Assembly (NCBI RefSeq): GCF_963674565.1 | Contig: NZ_OY771430.1 | Coordinates: 1,426,001-1,490,000, forward strand | Reading direction: 5' to 3' | From: an uncultured Carboxylicivirga sp. | GTDB taxonomy: Bacteria; Bacteroidota; Bacteroidia; Bacteroidales; Marinilabiliaceae | Length of the DNA stretch: 64,000 nucleotides | Shown here: positions 44,886-53,626 of the stretch, piece by piece | How positions within the stretch are numbered: the first letter of the stretch is position 1 | How the letters are laid out: the number at the start of each line of letters is the position of its first letter | Translations under genes and position numbers: made by a program | The notes under the pieces: generated by a model | Told to the model about the DNA's origin: nothing | Seen by the model: only the letters and a program-made list of their open reading frames with translations | Databases searched by the model: none

Positions 44886-45623
44886 ATGAGTTTTTTTGGA
44901 AAAAATATTCGAAAGATACGATCAATTAAAAAAATCAGTCAAAGTGAATTTGCTTCAATCTTTGATTTATCAAGGGCTAGCGTTGGTTCTTACGAAGAAG
45001 GTAGAGCTGAACCAAAAATTGAAATCATCAATAAGGTAGCTAAGTATTTTAGCATCACAATCGATGAATTAATCAATAAGGAACTAACTGTAAACGAACT
45101 ATATCACTTTGATGTAGGTAATGAACCAGTATTCAAAAACACTTCCGTTAAGAATATTACGCTAAAAAGAATACCATATCTGCAATCCTATCAATTAGGC
45201 AATTATATTTCAGGTGACCTCAAATCAGATGAGTCAATTACAATTCCAATAGAACACAGCTTTCTGGATTGCATTGCTATTCACATTAATGCAAATGATT
45301 TCAAATGCTTACCAAAATGCATACATAATCAAAGTACTATACTTTTAAATACCCATCCAGCAGATACAATAATTCCGGAGTCTTATTATTTGATCAAAAC
45401 AAATACTGCTACATATATTAGCAAGCTAAATATTTTAGCAAATAAGCAATTTCATCTTCAGGATGCATTAAGTGATTTTACAATAATATCTTCTAAAGAC
45501 ATTATACTTTGCCTTCCTATTATACAATATATAGGTGGCATACCTATTGAAGAGTCCAACAGTAGAATTGAAAAATTAGAAAAACAACTTAATCAGTTAA
45601 TAACGAAACTAATCCATACGTAA
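44886..45623 (+). CDS. XRE-family regulator of the cassette
   Basis: The regulator is 245 aa from the ATG at 44886 (an ATG at 44862 lies inside the promoter region). An XRE helix-turn-helix occupies residues about 5-60 (IRKIRSIKKISQSEFASIFD...). The rest (about 90-230) resembles an S24/LexA-like sensor region but shows no clear autoprotease Ser-Lys pair. It ends in a coiled-coil tail (SRIEKLEKQLNQLITKL). It is divergent from the PspA cassette and 3 bp before the PLD gene, so it likely controls both and itself. Confidence 0.8.
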   Translation: MSFFGKNIRKIRSIKKISQSEFASIFDLSRASVGSYEEGRAEPKIEIINKVAKYFSITIDELINKELTVNELYHFDVGNEPVFKNTSVKNITLKRIPYLQSYQLGNYISGDLKSDESITIPIEHSFLDCIAIHINANDFKCLPKCIHNQSTILLNTHPADTIIPESYYLIKTNTATYISKLNILANKQFHLQDALSDFTIISSKDIILCLPIIQYIGGIPIEESNSRIEKLEKQLNQLITKLIHT

Positions 45624-45626
45624 CCA

Positions 45627-46316
45627 ATGCAGGAAACACTCGATTACCTTAAATCATCTCTTGAAGACAAAATTTTATCGAAAGGAGAAAAGAAAGCTTT
45701 AAAATCAATACTAATCGATAAAAAATTTTCAAAGCATGATTTAAACCGACTAAGAAGCGACATCTTTAATCTGGCACGCGAACATTTCTCAGAATTTAAA
45801 CATCTTCAAATTATTGATTGGCTTGAAGAGGCTAATAAACTAATTTTACCAAGAGAATCTAGTCAGTTCTACGCAAAATCCTTTTTTAGTCCGGGTACTG
45901 AATGCAGTAATACAATAATGAATCATATCAGCTACGCCGTAAATTCAATAGATATTTGTGTTTTTACCATTAGTGATAACGACATCAGAGACAAAATTGA
46001 ATATGCTTTGGGTAAAAAAGTAAAAGTCAGAATTATAACTGATAATGAAAAGACACTTGATTTAGGATCTGATATTGAATATTTATTCCGCAAGGGAGCA
46101 TCTATAAAAATTGACAATACCAGTCATCATATGCATCATAAATTTGCCATTTTTGATAAAAGCATACTCTTAACCGGAAGTTATAATTGGACCAGGAGTG
46201 CCGGTCAATACAATCAGGAGAACATTCTGGAAACAAATGATCCTAACGCCTTAAATGATTATCAAAACGAATTCAATCGTCTTTGGGATACCTTGGAAGA
46301 TTACTATTTTCAATAA
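45627..46316 (+). CDS. Single-HKD phospholipase-D-like protein
   Basis: The protein is 229 aa. Residues about 1-75 are a helical domain (LEDKILSKGEKKALKSILID). Residues about 80-225 form one PLD unit with H170-x-K172-x4-D177 and GSYNW (184-188): HHKFAIFDKSILLTGSYNW. A single HKD motif means it must dimerise, as do bacterial Nuc nuclease and mitochondrial cardiolipin hydrolase. It could be a nuclease or a cardiolipin-type phospholipase. Its start is 3 bp after the XRE gene, so they are one operon. There is no signal peptide. The pairing with a PspA-type membrane stress module is notable. Confidence 0.85.
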   Translation: MQETLDYLKSSLEDKILSKGEKKALKSILIDKKFSKHDLNRLRSDIFNLAREHFSEFKHLQIIDWLEEANKLILPRESSQFYAKSFFSPGTECSNTIMNHISYAVNSIDICVFTISDNDIRDKIEYALGKKVKVRIITDNEKTLDLGSDIEYLFRKGASIKIDNTSHHMHHKFAIFDKSILLTGSYNWTRSAGQYNQENILETNDPNALNDYQNEFNRLWDTLEDYYFQ

Positions 46317-46332
46317 ATAAAACACCTGTAAA

Positions 46333-46578
46333 ATGAAGAGAAACATACTAATCATTCTCATACTTACTGTACTTGGTCTATTACTGGGTTATTTACTATT
46401 TGGTAAAATCGCTGGCGAATATTTAAGTATCAGCACTATTTTCAGTAATTCAGGAGGTAGTCTGGGAGATTTTGGTCGCAATATTACTGGCATATCTAAA
46501 ATAAGAAATAACATTTTAATCACTGGCGGTGCCGGATTTGTTTTAGGTATTGTATTGTTGTTTGTTAAAAAGAAATAA
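46333..46578 (+). CDS. Small two-helix membrane protein, 81 aa
   Basis: Two hydrophobic helices (residues about 4-26, ILIILILTVLGLLLGYLLFG, and about 58-78, ILITGGAGFVLGIVLLFVKK) flank a polar loop with glycines. The C-terminus is lysine-rich. I know no family. It is 16 bp after the PLD gene on the same strand, so it is likely the third gene of the XRE operon. Confidence 0.65.
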   Translation: MKRNILIILILTVLGLLLGYLLFGKIAGEYLSISTIFSNSGGSLGDFGRNITGISKIRNNILITGGAGFVLGIVLLFVKKK

Positions 46579-46598
46579 AAAAACATTATCTTGCACAT

Positions 46599-46669
46599 GG
46601 CTTTTGACCGTGAGTACCCGTAGCATTCAATTCCATCACAGCTGCTACTGGCGTGATCGGACAAAAGCC
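46599..46669. ncRNA. Candidate structured RNA: pseudoknot enclosed in a long stem
   Basis: In 71 nt: P1 is ggcttttg / caaaagcc (46599-46606 with 46662-46669), extended past an A-A mismatch by ccg / cgg (46608-46610 with 46658-46660). P2 is gtagca / tgctac (46620-46625 with 46643-46648). P3 is atcac / gtgat (46635-46639 with 46653-46657), which crosses P2 and makes an H-type pseudoknot. The segment is far more GC-rich than its AT-rich surroundings. The fold can form on either strand. I cannot match it to a named RNA family. It lies 114 bp before the DUF1599 start. Confidence 0.4.
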
Positions 46670-46782
46670 TTTCTTCTTCAATTCGGTAATGTCACCTTAA
46701 CATATATTCATAAACTCGGAATATTAATACAGAAATTTCTCATTTTTTGATATTTTTACGCCTCAATTAAAAATAACTGAAA

Positions 46783-47340
46783 GTGACAAAAACCGATAAG
46801 CAATTTGAGCACGTCATAAATATCTGTAAAGACATCTTTGAAAAGAAAATGCGTGATTATGGCACAGCATGGCGTATTCTTCGCCCATCAAGTATGACAG
46901 ATCAGATTTTCATAAAAGCACAACGAATCAGAAGTATCGAAACCAAAGGTATTTCAAAAGTCGATGAAGGCATTCGTTCGGAGTTTATCGGAATTGTTAA
47001 TTACTGTGCCATGGCACTGGTCCAGCTTGAACTTCAACCAGCCGATCAACCAGAAATGGATCCGGAAATAGCCTTAAAATTATATCTGGAGAAAATATAT
47101 GGTTCGAAATCATTGATGGAAGACAAAAACCATGACTATGATGAAGCCTGGCGTAAAATGCGTGTGAGTTCATTTACTGATTTGATATTAATGAAATTAC
47201 ATCGTACTAAACAGATAGAAGATAACCAGGGTATGACCATTATCTCTGAGGGCATTGATGCTAATTATATGGATATGATTAACTATGCCATTTTTGCTCT
47301 AATCAAACTCGAATTCCCTGACGACGAAGAAAACGCATAA
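46783..47340 (+). CDS. DUF1599 tandem-repeat protein
   Basis: The 185-aa protein starts with GTG at 46783 (no ATG in frame nearby). It contains two copies of the DUF1599 unit: about residues 6-82 (FEKKMRDYGTAWRILRPSSM) and about 95-180 (LMEDKNHDYDEAWRKMRVSS). Both keep the Y-G/D-x-A-W-R core. The fold resembles a nucleotide pyrophosphatase-like helical unit, but activity is unproven. It begins the conserved Bacteroidota operon DUF1599 - DoxX-like - tpiA. Confidence 0.85.
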   Translation: MTKTDKQFEHVINICKDIFEKKMRDYGTAWRILRPSSMTDQIFIKAQRIRSIETKGISKVDEGIRSEFIGIVNYCAMALVQLELQPADQPEMDPEIALKLYLEKIYGSKSLMEDKNHDYDEAWRKMRVSSFTDLILMKLHRTKQIEDNQGMTIISEGIDANYMDMINYAIFALIKLEFPDDEENA

Positions 47341-47350
47341 TAAAAACACC

Positions 47351-48559
47351 ATGCTAAAAACCATTGCACGAATTATACTGGGTATTGTATTCTTATTCTC
47401 AGGATTTGTTAAAGCAGTAGATCCTCAGGGAGGAGCTATTAAAATTGCCGAGTATCTTGAAATTATAGGATTACATCAGGCAAATTCTGTGTCGGTAATT
47501 TTAGCTATTGCGCTTTCAACACTTGAATTTATTCTTGGTTTTATGTTGTTTTTTGGTTTGATGACAAAAAAAGCAGCATTACCAGCTTTTATTTTCATGA
47601 GTTTCTTTACTGCACTAACATTATACAGTGCTATCTTTGAACCTGTAAGTGATTGTGGATGTTTTGGTGATGCAATAAAACTAACAAACTGGGAAACCTT
47701 CTTTAAGAACATTGTACTTCTTCCTATTAGCTTCATTATCTATAAGAAGAGAAAGGATTATTCTCGTTCAATAAGTGAAACAAAACAAGGCTTGGGTGCA
47801 TTAATCGGTCTTGTTTTTATTATTGGCATATCAGCCTATTCTCTAAAATACCTGCCATTACTTGATTTCAGACCCTATAAAATTGGGCAAAACATTCAGG
47901 AAGGAATGAGTATACCAGAAGGTGCTCAGGATGCTGTATATGAAACCACCTTTATTTTGGAAAAAGATGGTGAGCGCAAAGAATTTGATATGGATAATTA
48001 TCCATATAACGACACAGCCTGGGTGTTTGTCGACCAAAAATCGAAATTAATTAGTGAAGGATATCAACCACCCATCCAAAATTTTATTCTGGAAAATATT
48101 GATGGCTATGATATGACACAGGATTTGCTTAATCATGATAAACCTGTGTTTCTGGTTATAGCTCCCAAAATCGAAAAAGCTTCGACAAAGAACCTTAAAA
48201 AGTTGCGTGATATACGGATCATGTGTTTACGAAATGAATATCCATTTTATGTTCTTACGTCTTCGTTGGTTGATAATTATTTTCAATTTGATGCAACTCA
48301 TTCGCTTGGTTTCGACTATTTGAGTGTTGACGAAACTTTATTAAAAACTATCTGCCGTGGTAATCCCGGTATGATTATTCTGGAGAAAGGCACTATCATT
48401 GCCAAATATAACCATACAAACCTGCCAGAAGCCAATGAATTAGTGAATCCACTATCGTATTCACTTAATTCATTAAGAAAACACACAGACAAGTCGTTCT
48501 TATTAGGATGGACTATACTGCTGGCTGGATTTATTTTAATATTATATCGACTTAAATAA
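47351..48559 (+). CDS. BT_3928-type DoxX-like membrane protein
   Basis: The 402-aa protein starts with a DoxX/MauE-like four-helix membrane region (about residues 1-135, including SDCGCFGDAIKLTNWETFFKN with the CGCFG motif). A further helix follows, then a C-terminal soluble part (about 180-380, a thioredoxin-like or phosphatase-like fold of unknown role) and a last TM helix at the C-terminus. The CGCFG cysteines could be redox-active. It sits 10 bp after DUF1599 and 18 bp before tpiA. Confidence 0.8.
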   Translation: MLKTIARIILGIVFLFSGFVKAVDPQGGAIKIAEYLEIIGLHQANSVSVILAIALSTLEFILGFMLFFGLMTKKAALPAFIFMSFFTALTLYSAIFEPVSDCGCFGDAIKLTNWETFFKNIVLLPISFIIYKKRKDYSRSISETKQGLGALIGLVFIIGISAYSLKYLPLLDFRPYKIGQNIQEGMSIPEGAQDAVYETTFILEKDGERKEFDMDNYPYNDTAWVFVDQKSKLISEGYQPPIQNFILENIDGYDMTQDLLNHDKPVFLVIAPKIEKASTKNLKKLRDIRIMCLRNEYPFYVLTSSLVDNYFQFDATHSLGFDYLSVDETLLKTICRGNPGMIILEKGTIIAKYNHTNLPEANELVNPLSYSLNSLRKHTDKSFLLGWTILLAGFILILYRLK

Positions 48560-48577
48560 ACTTTAAATTTTTATCTG

Positions 48578-49333
48578 ATGAGACAGAACATTGTTGCAGG
48601 AAACTGGAAAATGAACAACACCCTTGAAGAGGGTATCGCTTTAGCTAAAGAAGTTAATGCTATATTAACTGAAAACAAGCCCAATTGCAAAGTGGTATTA
48701 GGTACTCCTTTTATCCACATTACTGAAGTAGTAAAAGCTGTTGACAGCAGTTTAGTTGGTGTTGCCGCTCAAAACTGTGCTGACAAAGCAAGTGGTGCTT
48801 ACACTGGCGAAACTTCAGCTGCTATGATTAAGTCAACTGGAGCTCAGTACGTAATCCTTGGTCACTCTGAAAGAAGAGCGTACTACGGAGAAACCAATGC
48901 AATTTTGAAAGAAAAAACTGACTTAGCTTTAGCTAACGGTTTAACTCCAATTTTCTGTATCGGTGAAGTTTTGGAAGAGCGCGAAGCAGAGAAACATTTC
49001 GAAGTAGTAAAATCGCAAATCGAAGAAGCTTTATTCCACCTTTCTGCAGAAGAGTTTGGAAAAGTAGTATTGGCTTACGAACCAGTATGGGCAATCGGAA
49101 CAGGAAAAACTGCTTCTCCTGAGCAAGCTCAGGAAATTCACGCCTTCATTCGTCAGACTTTAGCTGACAAATATGGTGCTGAAGTTGCTGATAACACAAG
49201 CATCCTTTACGGTGGTAGCTGTAAAGCTTCAAATGCTAAAGAATTATTCGCTAATCCAGACGTTGATGGTGGTTTGATTGGTGGTGCTTCTTTAAAAGCT
49301 GAAGATTTCTATGGAATTATTGCTGCTTTCTAA
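48578..49333 (+). CDS. tpiA: Triose-phosphate isomerase
   Basis: The 251-aa protein has all catalytic groups: GNWKMN (K), ILGHSERR (H) and AYEPVWAIGTGKTA (E in the 6-Pro loop), plus LYGGSCKASN and GGLIGGASL phosphate-binding loops. It interconverts DHAP and glyceraldehyde-3-phosphate in glycolysis. It is third in the DUF1599 - DoxX - tpiA operon. A strong terminator follows 25 bp later. Codon usage looks more biased to frequent codons than neighbours, as expected for a highly expressed enzyme. Confidence 0.97.
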   Translation: MRQNIVAGNWKMNNTLEEGIALAKEVNAILTENKPNCKVVLGTPFIHITEVVKAVDSSLVGVAAQNCADKASGAYTGETSAAMIKSTGAQYVILGHSERRAYYGETNAILKEKTDLALANGLTPIFCIGEVLEEREAEKHFEVVKSQIEEALFHLSAEEFGKVVLAYEPVWAIGTGKTASPEQAQEIHAFIRQTLADKYGAEVADNTSILYGGSCKASNAKELFANPDVDGGLIGGASLKAEDFYGIIAAF

Positions 49334-49357
49334 GAAAAGCATACAATATACTTAAGA

Positions 49358-49392
49358 AGAGAGGTTATTCGAAAGAATAGCCTCTTTTTTTT
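49358..49392 (+). terminator. Terminator of the tpiA operon
   Basis: The stem agaggttattc / gaatagcctct (11 bp with one G-U) with a gaaa tetraloop is followed by T8. Confidence 0.9.
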
Positions 49393-49506
49393 ATGTATCA
49401 ATATTTCTGAAAACCAATTATGCAGGATTATGAAAATGTTATAGCAATTGACAAATGATTGATAGAATTTAACGAGTCTGCGTTCTTCTTCGTGGTGAGA
49501 ATAATT

Positions 49507-49514
49507 TATGTTTG
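49507..49514 (+). promoter_or_regulatory. -7 element before the GH30-type gene
   Basis: TATGTTTG matches TAnnTTTG and lies 49 bp before the ATG. I could not find a good -33. Confidence 0.35.
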
Positions 49515-49562
49515 TTTCCAATCCAAGTTCAGTAATTTACATTAATCTCAACCAAAATCTGT

Positions 49563-52127
49563 ATGAAAGGAACATCTACATTTCTTTATTCTATTTTACT
49601 ATTTTTATTCATTACAGGAAATCATGGTAAATTAACAGCCCAAACAACTGAGCCTATTGCTGAAACGGACTATTATCTCATTCATTCAAGTGGCAATGTA
49701 GTTGCAGAAAATGCTGAAACACGTGCTACAATCCAGGAATTATCAGGCACACAGGATCATATTATGCATTTTATACCTGATGGAGCTGGTTACTATTGGA
49801 TTAAACCCAAAGATCAAAATAAATACGTTGCTTTAAGTGGCAGTTGGAATACTTATTTCATTACCGATTCAACTACTGATTATTCAAAATATGCAATTGA
49901 AAAGGTCTCCAGCTCATTTATCCGATTGAAGTGCAAAGCCAATAATAAGTATATGGGAACCGATAACATAACCAACGGTTCATATATTTATTCAGATAAA
50001 AGTGGTTCCGACAGTCGCCACTACTGGTATATTTCAGAACAATACGGCCCTGCTCCTGCCGATACTATGAAATACCTTATCAACCCAAATGCAACTTTCA
50101 CTAATTCATTTGAAGGCTGGGGTGTATCACTTTGCTGGTGGGCAAATATGTGTGGAAACTGGAGCGATGATAAAATTGATGAGATTGTTGACTGGCTGGT
50201 CAGCCCTAATGGACTTAATTATAACATATTCAGATACAATATTGGTGGTGGAGATGATCCGCTAAATCAGAATTGTGATTTGCACCATATGGCCAACGGG
50301 AAAGGTTTAAGAGCTGAAATGGAAGGTTTTAAAGATTCCTCGGAAGGAGAATATGATTGGAGTCGTGATGCTGCCCAACGTAAAATAATGTTGAAGATCA
50401 AAGAAAAAAGACCCGATGCTATTTTTGAGGCTTTTAGTAATTCGGCTCCCTATTATATGACTTTTAGCGGATGTTGTGCTGGAAATGTAAATGCCTGGGA
50501 TGACAATCTCAAGCCTGAATATTACGAAGAGTTTGCCAACTATCTGGTAGATGTGTGCAAACATTATAAAGACACGTATGATATTGAGTTCAAAACATTG
50601 GAACCGTTCAACGAACCCGTTACTAATTATTGGGCAGCCAATGGCGGACAAGAAGGATGTCATTTCAGTACAGCGGCTCAGATTGATTTTCTAAAGATCC
50701 TCTCTCCTATTTTAAAGACATCTGGACTAAACACTATCATTTCTTCTTCCGATGAAACCAGCGTTGCTCAATCGGTAACCGATTTCAATGCCTATATTAA
50801 TGATGGTAGCGTACTTGATTTGGTTGACCAGTGGAACACACATACTTATTCAGCCACAAATCAAGACAGGGCAAATATCAGAGCTTTATCAACCGAATAT
50901 AATAAAACTCTTTGGATGAGTGAGGTGGGTGCCGGTGGTACCGGTATATATGGAAACCTTAATCTGGCTCAAAAAATAATGAATGACATTCGCTACATTC
51001 GCCCTGAAGCTTGGCTTGACTGGCAATATATTGAAGAAAACAACGACCAATGGTGTCTGGTACAAGGCGATTTTGCAGCTCAAACGTATGCGCGTGTAAA
51101 GAATTTTTATATCCGAAAGCAATTTAGTCACTACATAAAACCGGGTTCTAAATTTCTATCCGTTCCAAATGACCAAATCCTGGCGGCATTAAATGAAACA
51201 AATGATACTGTTACCATTGTTTTATTGAATAATTCGTCTTTAACCACTTGTCATGATATAGATTTATCACTGTTTGGCTCCGTAGGAAATGAAAGTTTTG
51301 TTACCAGAACTTCTGAAACAGAAAATAACGTTGCTGTTTCGGCAGCAGAAAGAAATGGTGATAATCTTTTGATTACGCTTCCGGGTTATAGCATAACAAC
51401 TGTTGTACTTCCGGTAAATTACACATCAACCGGGAACCAATTACAAACCAATGTTCCTTATTTAATACTATCACGTACAGCGAGCCATGTTATGCAATCA
51501 GCGGACAATACTGTGCAAATCAATAATTATCAATACACAGATTCCACACAACTCTGGACATTAACCTCAAATGAAAATGGATATACCATAAAGAATAAAA
51601 AAGATGAATATCTGACCGATACAGGTTCGTATTTTGCTACTACATCAACAAATGAAGATCCGGCAAATCAAACATTTCAAATAGAAAGTGTGGGTGACGA
51701 GTGCTATAAAATAATATCGATGAGTACAGGTAAAGCTTTAGATCTGGAAGGAGCCAATAATACAGCCGGAACAAATATTGGTTATTATGCATATGGAACC
51801 AGTCAGGCTGCTAGTCATCGCCAGTGGATGTTTGTATTGCCTCCAAGCTATTCAACCCAGGATATTCCAAACAGCATTAATGAGTTTGAAAAAATTGAAG
51901 AAAAGGATTTAGCCCGTATTTTTGGTACTGAAGGAGCTGTTGTTATTTTACAAGCATCTGATATAAGTGGCCAGGCAACGGTTTATACATTATCAGGTCT
52001 AGAAGTAACCCGCAAAGAAATTAGCGGAGCAGCAAATCAGATTGCCGTACACAGAGGAATCTATATTGTAAAGTATCATCTAAAAGAGCCAAACAAAATA
52101 ATTACTTCCAAAGTTTTTGTAAAATAA
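49563..52127 (+). CDS. GH30-type glycosidase with ricin-like domains and T9SS-like tail
   Basis: The protein is 854 aa. Its signal peptide runs to about residue 26 (GKLTAQ). Ricin-type beta-trefoil-like region is about 30-160. The catalytic TIM barrel is about 165-620, with GWGVSLCWWA, acid/base E351 in EPFNEP and nucleophile E454 in LWMSEVG, as in clan-A GH30 enzymes. This type resembles endo-beta-1,6-galactanases of GH30. A second ricin-like region is about 625-760. A C-terminal domain about 780-854 ends in KVFVK, like type IX secretion signals. No SusC/D or sensor gene is adjacent. It would act on an extracellular galactan or a related glycan. Substrate is inferred only. Confidence 0.8.
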   Translation: MKGTSTFLYSILLFLFITGNHGKLTAQTTEPIAETDYYLIHSSGNVVAENAETRATIQELSGTQDHIMHFIPDGAGYYWIKPKDQNKYVALSGSWNTYFITDSTTDYSKYAIEKVSSSFIRLKCKANNKYMGTDNITNGSYIYSDKSGSDSRHYWYISEQYGPAPADTMKYLINPNATFTNSFEGWGVSLCWWANMCGNWSDDKIDEIVDWLVSPNGLNYNIFRYNIGGGDDPLNQNCDLHHMANGKGLRAEMEGFKDSSEGEYDWSRDAAQRKIMLKIKEKRPDAIFEAFSNSAPYYMTFSGCCAGNVNAWDDNLKPEYYEEFANYLVDVCKHYKDTYDIEFKTLEPFNEPVTNYWAANGGQEGCHFSTAAQIDFLKILSPILKTSGLNTIISSSDETSVAQSVTDFNAYINDGSVLDLVDQWNTHTYSATNQDRANIRALSTEYNKTLWMSEVGAGGTGIYGNLNLAQKIMNDIRYIRPEAWLDWQYIEENNDQWCLVQGDFAAQTYARVKNFYIRKQFSHYIKPGSKFLSVPNDQILAALNETNDTVTIVLLNNSSLTTCHDIDLSLFGSVGNESFVTRTSETENNVAVSAAERNGDNLLITLPGYSITTVVLPVNYTSTGNQLQTNVPYLILSRTASHVMQSADNTVQINNYQYTDSTQLWTLTSNENGYTIKNKKDEYLTDTGSYFATTSTNEDPANQTFQIESVGDECYKIISMSTGKALDLEGANNTAGTNIGYYAYGTSQAASHRQWMFVLPPSYSTQDIPNSINEFEKIEEKDLARIFGTEGAVVILQASDISGQATVYTLSGLEVTRKEISGAANQIAVHRGIYIVKYHLKEPNKIITSKVFVK

Positions 52128-52159
52128 AAATATCTCAATCAAATTAAATACATTAAAAG

Positions 52160-52192
52160 AATCCTGCTAAGCAAACCTTAGTGGGATTTTTT
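52160..52192 (+). terminator. Terminator of the GH30-type gene
   Basis: The stem aatcctgctaag / cttagtgggatt (12 bp with two wobbles, loop caaac) is followed by TTTT. Confidence 0.8.
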
Positions 52193-52320
52193 GTATAAGC
52201 TCGTTAGGAATATACTTTACTGGCAACATTCACTTTAGCTTGACATCGGCACCATTCTTCTTAACTTGTAGTATCAAAATTCAATCATAAGGTATCTACC
52301 TAACTAATTCTAAATAAGGT

Positions 52321-52809
52321 ATGAAAACTCAAGATCAGGAATGCTGTCCAAAGTTTGAGGTAACCAAGTGGGACCGAAAAACTTTTTCGTGGGATCATAA
52401 ACCTTTTATTAAAGAGTCAATCCCTACTTTTCTCCATATACCTTTTCCTCCGATGATTGGTAAGAAAATGAAAAAGATGTATGATTTGGCTGATAAAGCA
52501 CATGCAAATTATCCCGATTTATCAGATGCTCTGGTTCTATTTCACGATCCTTCCGCATTTAAATCAGAAATATTTTATTCGGTTAATCATCACATTGAAG
52601 GTGCAAATAATGCGGATTTAACAGGTGAATTTATTGCTGGAGTCTTTGACGGGCCATACGATACAGTTCCTGTTCATATTAAAGAAATGAATCAAAGACT
52701 TTCTGATCAAAACAGAACAGCCAGTGACTATTTTGTACATTATGCCTACTGTCCTAAATGTGCTGAAAAATATGGACATAACTATATGATACTTTTTGCC
52801 CAGGTATAG
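52321..52809 (+). CDS. Conserved soluble protein, possible metal site, 162 aa
   Basis: I cannot name the family with certainty; similar Bacteroidota proteins are loosely called hydrolase. Features: CC near the N-terminus (QECCPKF), a central alternating strand/helix region (GEFIAGVFDGPYDTVPVHIK) and a C-terminal CPKCAEKYGHNY, with two cysteines and histidine that could bind zinc. No signal peptide. It stands alone with 193 bp upstream and converges with the 249-aa exported protein gene after a 67-bp spacer. Confidence 0.6.
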   Translation: MKTQDQECCPKFEVTKWDRKTFSWDHKPFIKESIPTFLHIPFPPMIGKKMKKMYDLADKAHANYPDLSDALVLFHDPSAFKSEIFYSVNHHIEGANNADLTGEFIAGVFDGPYDTVPVHIKEMNQRLSDQNRTASDYFVHYAYCPKCAEKYGHNYMILFAQV

Positions 52810-52876
52810 TTATTTCTCTAATAATTATAGCGAGGTTGACTTACTCCGGCTTCATACCAACCACCTCTAGTAAATC

Positions 52877-53626
52877 TTATTTGTTTAACGTAGATTCAAA
52901 ACTAAAACCCAATGCTATTTCTACAGTTTGATACGGAGCTTTGACAGGCTTATAACTGATTCTTCTATTGGAAACAATAATATTGTCCTTTTTAATGTAT
53001 TCAAGTGAAGGACCAAAATTATACTTTACTTGTATAGATATGAGTTGTTTAATAACACAACCAACTCCTAACATTGTATTGTAATTAGTATCGTAATGCT
53101 CAACCAGGGTCACTGTCTCAATCTCATCTTCCGCATTTAAAAAGAATTGTTCTAAAAATGTTGCTTCATCAACTATTTTGGTTGTAGTTGATGTGGCACT
53201 AAGATTAAGCCCAAACGCAGTTTCGACAAACGGACTAACCATTGCTCCTTCGTAAAACTTGAACCGGGTAAACAAATTGGCTTTTATAATAGCACCTGTA
53301 GTGTTAATACGTGCCCCTTTCCATGTTTCATTTTTAACAACTGGAAACAAAAATTCAAACTGGGTTCCGGGCTGAAAAAAACTGGCATATCTAAAGGGTT
53401 TGAATGCTGCATCAAAATTGAAACCCCAGATAGTATTTTTTTCAATAGCCTCACTAAACTCTGTTGATGGAATTGCAGTAAGTAAATTTAATGAAGGATA
53501 CCACCAAGAATATCTTTCTGGTTGTTCCGTAATTTCTTGAGCTAATATTCTATTACCAACAAGCAAAAGCAAGCATATTAAACAGATAGTTCTCACGTTA
53601 AATTCTTTTATTAAAGATACAATCAA
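52877..53626 (-). CDS. Exported outer-membrane-like protein, 249 aa
   Basis: The signal peptide is VRTICLICLLLLVGNRILAQ. The rest is alternating strands with aromatic residues (FFQPGTQFEFLFP, MVSPFVETAFGLNLS, ISIQVKYNFGPSLEY) ending in ALGFSFE, so it is probably a small beta-barrel or porin-like protein. No homolog is recognised. The gene is monocistronic and divergent from the aldo/keto reductase gene. Confidence 0.65.
   Translation of the reverse strand: MIVSLIKEFNVRTICLICLLLLVGNRILAQEITEQPERYSWWYPSLNLLTAIPSTEFSEAIEKNTIWGFNFDAAFKPFRYASFFQPGTQFEFLFPVVKNETWKGARINTTGAIIKANLFTRFKFYEGAMVSPFVETAFGLNLSATSTTTKIVDEATFLEQFFLNAEDEIETVTLVEHYDTNYNTMLGVGCVIKQLISIQVKYNFGPSLEYIKKDNIIVSNRRISYKPVKAPYQTVEIALGFSFESTLNK

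Noticed and set aside
46550..46750. Plus-strand 66-residue ORF across the structured element
   Set aside because: It overlaps the end of the 81-aa gene in another frame and its composition is not protein-like.
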